From Cellulomonas sp. HZM (GTDB lineage: Bacteria; Actinomycetota; Actinomycetes; Actinomycetales; Cellulomonadaceae), in NCBI RefSeq assembly GCF_000708885.1, contig NZ_JEOE01000014.1, positions 24,159 through 88,158 of the forward strand: a stretch of DNA of 64,000 nt, given 5' to 3'. Positions within the stretch are counted from its first letter, which is position 1. Every line of letters begins with the position of its first letter. Below are positions 35,379-41,557 of the stretch, in pieces. The position numbers and the translations under genes were made by a program. A model generated the notes under the pieces. It saw only the letters and a program-made list of their open reading frames with translations. It was not told where the DNA came from and did not search any database.

Positions 35379-35404
35379 GCGGGCTCTCCTGCGCTCGGAA
35401 CGGC

Positions 35405-36175
35405 TCAGGGCTGGTCGACGAGGTCGACGAGGTCGCGCACGCCCATGACCTCGACGAGGAAGCGCAGGCGCTCGGGCGCGCCCACGATCCGCACGCGTTC
35501 GCCCGACGACCGGTACGTGAGCGCGATGAAGCGCACGACCGTCGAGTCGACGAACGTCACGTCCGACGCGTCGATCGTCAGCGCGGGCCGCAGGTGTCCG
35601 TCCTCGGCGCCGTGCGCGACGTCCTCGAGGCGCTCGCTCAGCGCGGCGTCGATCTCGCCGACGAGCACGACGACGCCGTCGTCGCGCACGCTCACCGACC
35701 CGGCCTGGCGCATCGCTGCGTCGGGTGCCTCGTCGAAGACCGCCCACACCGTCTTCGAGCTGGCGTCGGCGAACCAGCCCACGTCGAGCGACAGTTCGCG
35801 CGCGAGGTGCAGCCCGAGCCCGCCGGCTCCCAGCACCCGGCGGCCGGCGAACACCGGCGTGACCGCCACGTCGTGGTCGGCCACCTCGAGCAGGTACGAC
35901 CCGGCCCGCCGGTGCAGCCGCACGAGCGTCGGGGGCAGGCCGTGGTGCAGCGCGTTCGTCGCGAGCTCGGACGCGATGAGCACGATCTTGCTGGGGGTGT
36001 CGTCGAGCGACTCCGTGGGCGACGCGCCCTCGGCCTCCAGCCGACGGCCGAGGTCCGACCGGAGCGACGCGAGCTCGTCGGCCGAGCCGAGCGTCCACTC
36101 GTCGAGCAGCGTGTACCCCGCGGGCGGCCGTGCCATGGGCAGGTCGTCGTCGGTCTCGGTCACGTCGATCGGCAC
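35405..36175 (-). CDS. RsbW-like ATPase fused to STAS domain
   Basis: 256 aa joining two parts of the partner-switching machinery in one chain. Residues 20-148 are a HATPase_c_2-type (anti-sigma kinase-like) module with N-box SELATNALHHG (69-79), VADHD (98-102) and GAGGLGLHLA (116-125). Residues 160-256 are a STAS module with DASDVTFVDST, where Ser211/Thr212 occupy the position phosphorylated in RsbV-type proteins. A chain carrying both the kinase and its usual substrate could be self-regulating. No sigma factor gene is adjacent. The bacteriophytochrome with a PP2C phosphatase lies about 3.3 kb away and could act on the STAS part; that link is inference. GTG start after GGGAG. Confidence 0.86.
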   Translation of the reverse strand: MPIDVTETDDDLPMARPPAGYTLLDEWTLGSADELASLRSDLGRRLEAEGASPTESLDDTPSKIVLIASELATNALHHGLPPTLVRLHRRAGSYLLEVADHDVAVTPVFAGRRVLGAGGLGLHLARELSLDVGWFADASSKTVWAVFDEAPDAAMRQAGSVSVRDDGVVVLVGEIDAALSERLEDVAHGAEDGHLRPALTIDASDVTFVDSTVVRFIALTYRSSGERVRIVGAPERLRFLVEVMGVRDLVDLVDQP

Positions 36176-36256
36176 CGGAGGTACTCCCGGGGTGGAGGGG
36201 GGCGGCCCGCCGAGCGTACGTCGTGGCGAGCGCCGGCGCGCGTCCTCGCGGGTCCG

Positions 36257-36676
36257 TCAGGCGGTCGCGCCCGCGGCGCGGGTCGCCTCCTCGATCATCC
36301 GGACGAGGGCCGTGAGGTCCTCCTCGAACGTGAGCTCGCGCAGCATCGTCGTCGGGCGGTCGTCACGCATGCGCCAGACGAACGCGTAGAGCACCGGACG
36401 CCCGTCCTTCACGCGGCGCATGACGACGATGCCGGTGTCGCCCACGACCGTCGTCGTCGGGAACGACGCGTCGTCCGCCGGCTCCATCGTGAGGCCCTGC
36501 GCCGCGAGCTGGCCGAACCGCGCCATGAGCTGGGGCTTGGTGATCCGCACGACCTGACCGGCCTGGTCGATCCGCAGGTTCTCGAACTCGTCGTCGTACA
36601 CCGCGTCGAGCCGCGCGAGGTCCATCGTTACCCCGGCGTCGAGGTAGTCCTGCATGGCGTCCACGAGCGTCGTCAT
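36257..36676 (-). CDS. NTF2-like (SnoaL-type) protein
   Basis: 139-aa protein with an NTF2-like cone fold: helix-rich N-terminus (TTLVDAMQDYLDAGVTMDLARLDAVYDDEFENLRI), then strands with VVGDTGIVVMRRVKDGRPVLYAFVWRM. There are no recognisable catalytic residues, so enzymatic, binding or immunity-like roles are all open. It is divergent from a TetR-family gene and its promoter carries two copies of the candidate operator, one overlapping the ribosome-binding site, so tight repression by that TetR protein is likely. Confidence 0.82.
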   Translation of the reverse strand: MTTLVDAMQDYLDAGVTMDLARLDAVYDDEFENLRIDQAGQVVRITKPQLMARFGQLAAQGLTMEPADDASFPTTTVVGDTGIVVMRRVKDGRPVLYAFVWRMRDDRPTTMLRELTFEEDLTALVRMIEEATRAAGATA

Positions 36677-36684
36677 CGTTCCTC

Positions 36685-36742
36685 CTATAGCGGTGTTATA
36701 GCAACGATGCCGACGATAGGTATAGCGGTGTTATAGAGTCAA
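36685..36742 (-). promoter_or_regulatory. Promoter with two TetR-type operators
   Basis: On the minus strand: TTGACT (36742-36737), 18-nt spacer, TATCGT (36718-36713). The 17-mer CTATAACACCGCTATAG is present at 36685-36701, and with one end base changed at 36720-36736. The outer copy fills the -35/-10 spacer and the inner one abuts the GGAGG ribosome-binding site of the NTF2-like gene. The copies are 35 bp apart centre to centre. The TetR gene starts 14 bp beyond the outer copy, so autoregulation is expected. Confidence 0.78.
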
Positions 36743-36749
36743 CCCCGAC

Positions 36750-37355
36750 ATGGCGATCGACACCGAGCAGATCCTCGACGCGGCCCTCGACCTCCTGCGC
36801 GAGGGAGGGCTCGATGCCGTCACGGTGCGCGCGCTCACGACGCGCCTCGGCGTGCAGGCGCCCGCCGTGTACTGGCGCTTCGCGGGCAAGCGAGAGCTGC
36901 TGGACGCAGTCGCGGAGTCGGTGCTCGCCGAGCGCGTGCCCGGCCTCCCGCCGTTCGACGGGGTGCAGCCGTGGGCGCCGTGGTGGGCGGACCGGCTCCG
37001 GGCGCTGCGCGCAGCGATGCTCGCCTACCCGGACGGCGCCCGGCTCGTCACGGGCGCCACGCCCCTGCGGGTTCCGACCCTCGAGCGGCTCGTCGACGAC
37101 GGTCTCGCGGCCGCCGAGGTCGCGGGCCTCGACCTCCTCGACGCGGCCGTGCGCGTCTACACCTCGCTGCACTACACGTTCGGCCACGTCATCGAGGAGC
37201 AGGACTCGGCCGCTGTCGGGCGGATGGACGACGAGACGGCGGCGTCGTTCCACGAGCGGTACCCCGCCGTGGCGCGGCTGCTCGCGCTGGCGGTGTCGTC
37301 AGGCGCGACGCCGGACGACGCGTTCGACGCCGGGCTGCACCTGATCCTGCGCTGA
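36750..37355 (+). CDS. TetR-family transcriptional repressor
   Basis: 201 aa. The N-terminal HTH lies at about 20-45 (GLDAVTVRALTTRLGVQAPAVYWRFAGKRELLDAV), and the helical C-terminal ligand domain resembles the TetR_C class of TetR itself (HYTFGHVIEEQ, about 150-160). The ligand is unknown. Divergent from the NTF2-like gene; the shared 73-bp region holds two operator-like repeats. The stop is 8 bp from the stop of the convergent LysR gene. Confidence 0.9.
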   Translation: MAIDTEQILDAALDLLREGGLDAVTVRALTTRLGVQAPAVYWRFAGKRELLDAVAESVLAERVPGLPPFDGVQPWAPWWADRLRALRAAMLAYPDGARLVTGATPLRVPTLERLVDDGLAAAEVAGLDLLDAAVRVYTSLHYTFGHVIEEQDSAAVGRMDDETAASFHERYPAVARLLALAVSSGATPDDAFDAGLHLILR

Positions 37356-37363
37356 GTGCCCGG

Positions 37364-38290
37364 TCAGAGCCGCCCGCCGGTGGACGGGCCGTGGGCCTCG
37401 TCGACGATGCGGGCGAGCGCGCGGGCCGAGTCCGGGACGCGGGGGAGCGACCGGGACCAGACGAGCGTCAGCGGGCGGTCCAGCGCGACGTCGGTGACCG
37501 AGACCTCGACGAGGCTGCCGGCGGCGAGCGCCTCGCGGACGGCGAGCCGGCTCAGCACCGCCGGGCCGCTGCCGGCGGCGACCGTGGCGCGGACCGCGGC
37601 GGTCGTCGGGAGCTGCGCGGCGGGGGTGCGGACGGCGTCGGCGCCGAGAGCTCCGGCGAGCGCCGCCTCGAACGCGGCGCGCGTGCCCGAACCCGCCTCG
37701 CGTGCGACGAGGGGCGCGGCAGACAGCTCGGCGCCGGTGATCGCATCGCGCGAGGCCCAGGGGTGGTCGGGCGCGACGACCACGACGAGCTCGTCGCGTG
37801 CGACGACGCGCGAGCGGACGTCGTCCGGGACGTGCGGGGTCTCGACGAAGCCGATGTCGCACGCGCCGTCGCGCACGAGCTCGAGCACGCGAGCGCTGTT
37901 CGCCGCGGTGAGCTCGACGTCCTGCGTCCCGGGAACGCCGGTCGCGCGCAGGCGCACGAGCCACGCGGGCAGCAGGTGCTCCGCGACGGTCAGGCTCGCG
38001 GCGACCCGCAGCGCCGCCGCACCCTCGCCGCGCAGGCTGGCGACCGCGACGTCGAAGCGGGTCGCGGCCTCGACGACCTCGGCGGCCCACGACGCCACGA
38101 CGCGTCCGGTCGTCGTCAGCTCGGACCCGCGCGCGGACCGGTCGACGAGCCGCGCGCCGACCTCTCGCTCGGTGGCCCGGACGCGCTGGCTGACCGCCTG
38201 CTGGCTCATCCCGAGTGCCCGCGCCGCAGCCGAGATGCTGCCCTGCTCGTCCACCGCGACCAGCACGCGCATCGCCGTCAGGTCCGTCAT
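37364..38290 (-). CDS. LysR-family transcriptional regulator
   Basis: 308 aa. Residues 1-60 form the winged HTH (AMRVLVAVDEQGSISAAARALGMSQQAVSQRVRATER) and about 90-300 the periplasmic-binding-like effector domain. Divergent from the TDT-family transporter gene, so it probably controls uptake or efflux of the transporter's substrate. The intergenic dyad CACAAG-N5-CTTGTG lies 15 bp before its ATG and is the likely binding site for itself and the transporter promoter. The effector is unknown. Confidence 0.9.
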   Translation of the reverse strand: MTDLTAMRVLVAVDEQGSISAAARALGMSQQAVSQRVRATEREVGARLVDRSARGSELTTTGRVVASWAAEVVEAATRFDVAVASLRGEGAAALRVAASLTVAEHLLPAWLVRLRATGVPGTQDVELTAANSARVLELVRDGACDIGFVETPHVPDDVRSRVVARDELVVVVAPDHPWASRDAITGAELSAAPLVAREAGSGTRAAFEAALAGALGADAVRTPAAQLPTTAAVRATVAAGSGPAVLSRLAVREALAAGSLVEVSVTDVALDRPLTLVWSRSLPRVPDSARALARIVDEAHGPSTGGRL

Positions 38291-38304
38291 GGCGCCCAGG
38301 GTGT

Positions 38305-38321
38305 CACAAGTAACGCTTGTG
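38305..38321. promoter_or_regulatory. Candidate LysR operator
   Basis: CACAAG-N5-CTTGTG, a perfect 6-bp dyad between the divergent lysR and transporter genes. It overlaps the alternative TTG start (38317) of the transporter, which is one reason to prefer the downstream GTG. Confidence 0.5.
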
Positions 38322-38376
38322 CCCGGACAACGTCTCTCGTCTACCGGCCGCCTCGGCGCCCGACCAGGCTGAGCAC

Positions 38377-39444
38377 GTGCTCCAGCAGCTCCCCACGCGC
38401 CCTCGGATCGGCGTCCGCCGGCTCGGACCCAACTGGTTCGCCTCCGTCATGGGCACGGGCATCGTCGCGACCGCCGGCGCCGGCCTCCCGCGCGCGCTCC
38501 CTGGCGTGCGACCGTTCGCGACGACAGTGTGGGTGCTCGCCGCGACGTTGCTGCTCGTGCTCGTCGTCGCGACCGCGGTGCACTGGGTGCGGCACCGCGA
38601 CGCCGCGCGCGCCCACGTGCTCGACCCGGTGATGGCCCACTTCTACGGCGCGCCGCCGATGGCGATCATGACGGTCGGGGCGGGTGCGCTCGTCGTCGGC
38701 CCACCGCTGCTCGGCGCTCGTACGGCAGTGCTCGTCGACGCCGCGCTGTGGTCGGTCGGCACCGTGCTCGGGCTCGCGACCGCCGTCGTCGTCCCCGTCG
38801 TCGCCGCGACCCGGCACGAGCCGCACCCGCCGTTCGCCGGCAGGCTCATGCCCGTCGTCCCGCCCATGGTCTCCGCGGCCACCGGCGCGGTGCTCCTGCC
38901 GCACGTCCCGCCCCACCAGCGCGGGCCGTTCGGGGTGGCGCTCGTCGTGCTGTTCGTCGCGGGGCTCGTCGGGACGCTCCTCGTGCTGCCCGGGGTGGTG
39001 CGCGCCGTCCGGGGCGGCCACCTCGGGACCGTGGCGCTCGTGCCGACGCTGTGGATCGTGCTCGGCCCGCTCGGCCAGTCGGTGACCGCGGCCAACCTCA
39101 TGGCCGGCGACGCGGCGCTCGTCGACCCGTCCGCCGCCCGGCTCGCGCGCGGTGTCGCGGTCGCGTTCGGCGTCGTCGTGCTGACCGCCGCCGCGGTGTG
39201 GGCATGTGTCGCGCTGCGGCTGACGCTCGCCGCCCGTCCGCCGTTCGGGCTGCCGTGGTGGTCGTTCACGTTCCCCGTCGGGACGTGCGTCACGGGGCTC
39301 TCGGCGCTCGCGGTGCGGACGGGGGCGCGCCCGCTCGCCGACGTCGCGCTCGCGGCGTACCTCGTGCTCGTCGTGGTCTGGGCGACGGTGGCGGCGCGCA
39401 CCTGGCGGGGCGTCGTCGTGACGCGCGTGCTGCTGCCGGCGTGA
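38377..39444 (+). CDS. TDT-family (TehA/Mae-like) transporter
   Basis: 355 aa (375 if TTG 38317 is used) with about ten membrane helices, like TehA, SsuI/SSU1 and Mae1 of the tellurite-resistance/dicarboxylate transporter family. The hallmark N-terminal FASVMGTGIV, then AHFYGAPPMAIMTVG, the LGPLGQSVTAANL helix and the late PWWSFTFPVGTCVTG match the family. Members move malate, sulfite or other anions, or act as anion channels; the substrate here is not known. The gene is divergent from a LysR regulator. Start choice is uncertain: GTG 38377 has only a weak AGG ribosome-binding site, but the TTG start would lie inside the regulator dyad. Confidence 0.83.
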   Translation: MLQQLPTRPRIGVRRLGPNWFASVMGTGIVATAGAGLPRALPGVRPFATTVWVLAATLLLVLVVATAVHWVRHRDAARAHVLDPVMAHFYGAPPMAIMTVGAGALVVGPPLLGARTAVLVDAALWSVGTVLGLATAVVVPVVAATRHEPHPPFAGRLMPVVPPMVSAATGAVLLPHVPPHQRGPFGVALVVLFVAGLVGTLLVLPGVVRAVRGGHLGTVALVPTLWIVLGPLGQSVTAANLMAGDAALVDPSAARLARGVAVAFGVVVLTAAAVWACVALRLTLAARPPFGLPWWSFTFPVGTCVTGLSALAVRTGARPLADVALAAYLVLVVVWATVAARTWRGVVVTRVLLPA

Positions 39445-39544
39445 AGCGTCCACGGTGGCCCCACAGCTCCTGCACATGAGCGCCACCGGTGGGCTCCCGG
39501 CCGCGGTACCGTCAGCCTGACGACGACGACTGCGGGGGGCAACC

Positions 39545-40987
39545 ATGAAGGTGCGAGACCTGTCGGTGCGACACCAGGCGACGGCGACCGCGGCGGCCGT
39601 CGCGGTCGGGGCGCTCGTCCTCGGCCTGAGCGGGACCGCGCCGGCCCTTGCCGCCGACACGCCGACCGTCACCGTCTCGGGCACCATCACGATGCACGGC
39701 AGCCCCGTGCCCGGTGCCGACGTCGAGGTGATGGACTGGTACACCGACGACGACGTGTGGGAGACGGTGGCGCACGGAAGTGCGGACGCCGACGGGCACT
39801 ACGCGATCGAGGTGGACTCAGGGGCGTACCCGCACACGTACACCGTGGGCGCGACGGGCGGCACGCCCGAGTCCTCGCTCTGGACGTTCTACGGCGGGAC
39901 CGTCCGCGACTGGGACGCGCGTCTGCTGAAGGTCACGCCCGGCTCGGCCGTGACCGCCGACGTGGAGCTGATCGCCGGTGCCTCGGTCGCCGGAACGGTC
40001 GTCGACGACCATGGCAAGCCCGTCAAGGGTGCGAACGTCGTGGCGAGCAACCTCGACCGCGTCGGTGAGGTCGCGGGCACCACCGACGCGACCGGCGCGT
40101 ACGAGCTTGATGGTCTGCCCGCGGGCCCGGTCGTCGTCTCGGCACCGGGCGCGCAGACCGTCACGTCGACCAGGACCGTTACCGCGGTGCAGGGCTCGAC
40201 CGTGCAGGTCGGCCGCATCTCGATCCACCAGGGTTCGACGATCACGGGCCGGATCAAGGCGACCCGTCCGTACGACCAGAAGGTCGTGCTCCTCGACACG
40301 AAGTGGCGCCAGGTCCGCACGGGGACCCCGGACCGCTCGGGGAACGTCCGGTTCACAGGGCTCCCGCACGGCGCGTACCGCGTCGTCCTGAGTGGGACGA
40401 ACGTCAGCAAGCGGGTCGTCGTCTCGGCGAGCAGCACCGCCTCCTTCGGGACGATCGAGCGCGCGAACCGCAAGAAGCTCTCCGGCACCGTGCGCACGCC
40501 CTCCGGCAAGCCCCTGGCGCACGCGGACGTCGCAGTGACGGACGCGTACGGAACGAGATCCGGAACCGCGACGACCGACTCGAAGGGGCGCTTCTCGGTC
40601 ATCTGGGTGCTCGGCGGGACGTACACGGTCACTGCCTCGCGCCCCTCCGCCGGCTACGCCACCGGCACGAAGACCGTCAAGGCGACCGGCCACCAGGACG
40701 TCACCGGTGTCGTCGTCTCCACGCACACGGGCGGGACCGTCAGCGGCGTCGTGAAGAACGCCCATGGCGAACCCGTCGAGGGTGTCTACGTCCGGGCCGC
40801 GAGCGCGACCGACCGCACGCTCCAGGTGCAGACGGACGACCACGGACGCTGGACGCTGACGGGTCTCGGCAAGGGGAAGTGGACCGTCGGCTTCGAGGAC
40901 TGGTACCCGGGCGGTTACCGGAACGCCTCGCGGTCCGCGACGGTCACCGCCGGGAAGACGACGACGCTGTCGGTCACGCTGCACTGA
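39545..40987 (+). CDS. Secreted carboxypeptidase-regulatory-like repeat protein
   Basis: 480 aa. A signal peptide covers about 1-37 (hydrophobic run ending ALA before AD). The rest is a chain of about five beta-sandwich modules of the carboxypeptidase-regulatory-like/CNA-B type, each opening with a GTVxDxxGKPVxGAxV pattern (for example near GTVVDDHGKPVKGANV, GTVRTPSGKPLAHADV and GVVKNAHGEPVEGVYV). No catalytic domain, LPXTG or C-terminal anchor is seen, so it is probably released or loosely bound. Its C-terminal half is paralogous to the protein at 48046-50010. The outer edge of the inverted repeat (39842) falls at codon 100, so a truncated copy exists at 1-298. GGGGGG lies upstream of the ATG. 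Confidence 0.88.
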   Translation: MKVRDLSVRHQATATAAAVAVGALVLGLSGTAPALAADTPTVTVSGTITMHGSPVPGADVEVMDWYTDDDVWETVAHGSADADGHYAIEVDSGAYPHTYTVGATGGTPESSLWTFYGGTVRDWDARLLKVTPGSAVTADVELIAGASVAGTVVDDHGKPVKGANVVASNLDRVGEVAGTTDATGAYELDGLPAGPVVVSAPGAQTVTSTRTVTAVQGSTVQVGRISIHQGSTITGRIKATRPYDQKVVLLDTKWRQVRTGTPDRSGNVRFTGLPHGAYRVVLSGTNVSKRVVVSASSTASFGTIERANRKKLSGTVRTPSGKPLAHADVAVTDAYGTRSGTATTDSKGRFSVIWVLGGTYTVTASRPSAGYATGTKTVKATGHQDVTGVVVSTHTGGTVSGVVKNAHGEPVEGVYVRAASATDRTLQVQTDDHGRWTLTGLGKGKWTVGFEDWYPGGYRNASRSATVTAGKTTTLSVTLH

Positions 40988-41020
40988 GCGACGCCCTCAC
41001 CCACCTGTGAGACTCGGGCG

Positions 41021-41404
41021 ATGGCCGTGCACACGATCGAGGGGTCGCACGTCCGCGACATCCGCACGTTCTACGACGAGCTCAACCGGGTATTCATGGC
41101 AGACGAAGACTGGCGCCTCGGGCAGAGCCTCGACGCGCTCGCGGACATGCTGCACGGCGGGTTCGGGGCGCTGCTCGACGATCCCGCGCCGGTCGTCGTG
41201 TGGCGCGATCACCCCGCCAGCCGGGCCGCCCTCGGGGTCCAGGCGACGCGGGGGTGGATCGCGTCGCGCGCGTCCCGCCCTGGGTACGACCCAGCACGGC
41301 TGCAGGCGGACCTCGACGAGCTCGAGCGCGGCGGGCGGACGTACTTCGACATCGTGCTGGAGATCTTCGGGGAGTACCCGGAGATCGAGCTGCGGCTGGA
41401 GTAG
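41021..41404 (+). CDS. Barstar-family (ribonuclease inhibitor-like) protein
   Basis: 127 aa. The sequence follows the barstar fold: a first strand and turn (HTIEGSHVRDIRTFYDELNRVF), a loop with GQSLDALADMLHGGF (barstar's NLDALWD segment), a strand VVVWRDH and helix ASRAALG, and a C-terminal ILEIFGEYPE. Barstar inhibits the secreted RNase barnase by covering its active site. No barnase-like gene is visible within the window, so this may be an orphan immunity protein or a member with another role. The neighbours are a secreted repeat protein and tRNA-Lys. No clear ribosome-binding site; short leader. Confidence 0.75.
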   Translation: MAVHTIEGSHVRDIRTFYDELNRVFMADEDWRLGQSLDALADMLHGGFGALLDDPAPVVVWRDHPASRAALGVQATRGWIASRASRPGYDPARLQADLDELERGGRTYFDIVLEIFGEYPEIELRLE

Positions 41405-41414
41405 CCGTGCGGTG

Positions 41415-41487
41415 GTGGGCCCCGTGGGGATCGAACCCACAACCCGCGGATTAAAAGTCCGCTGCTCTGCCGATTGAGCTAGAGGCC
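41415..41487 (-). tRNA. tRNA-Lys (anticodon TTT)
   Basis: 73-nt cloverleaf with acceptor GGGCCTC/GGGGCCC (one G-U), anticodon stem-loop GCGGA-CTTTTAA-TCCGC, T-loop TTCGATC and discriminator A. CCA is not encoded. It lies only 10 bp beyond the barstar gene stop on the opposite strand. No integrase or partial tRNA duplicate is seen nearby. Confidence 0.97.
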
Positions 41488-41557
41488 CTGACCAGGCGAG
41501 CGTAACTACCTCCCGGCCCGTGAGGACGCCGCCGCGTGGCGCTCGCCTCGGTCGCGG

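Larger units (their letters stand above)
1..39842. repeat. 39.8-kb zero-spacer inverted repeat (two 19,921-bp arms)
   Basis: Bases 1-19921 are the reverse complement of 19922-39842. The relation x pairs with 39843-x holds for all predicted proteins, tRNAs and hairpins compared, and the bases at the axis (19921 g / 19922 c and outward) pair with no unpaired centre. Three substitutions were found: 18884/20959, 19817/20026 and 19821/20022. No mobile gene or tRNA attachment structure sits at the axis or at the outer edge. Such long perfect spacer-free palindromes are unstable in bacteria and are a known product of reads or contigs that fold back, so an artefact at a contig end is the favoured inference; a real inverted duplication cannot be excluded from sequence alone. 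Confidence 0.98.

Noticed and set aside
1..39842. Composite transposon or mobile-element explanation for the inverted repeat
   Set aside because: No transposase, integrase, resolvase or terminal repeat was found at the axis or outer edge, and there is no spacer region that could be the mobile cargo.
41415..41487. tRNA-Lys as an integration site of a genomic island
   Set aside because: No integrase, direct repeat of the tRNA 3' end or composition shift was seen next to it.
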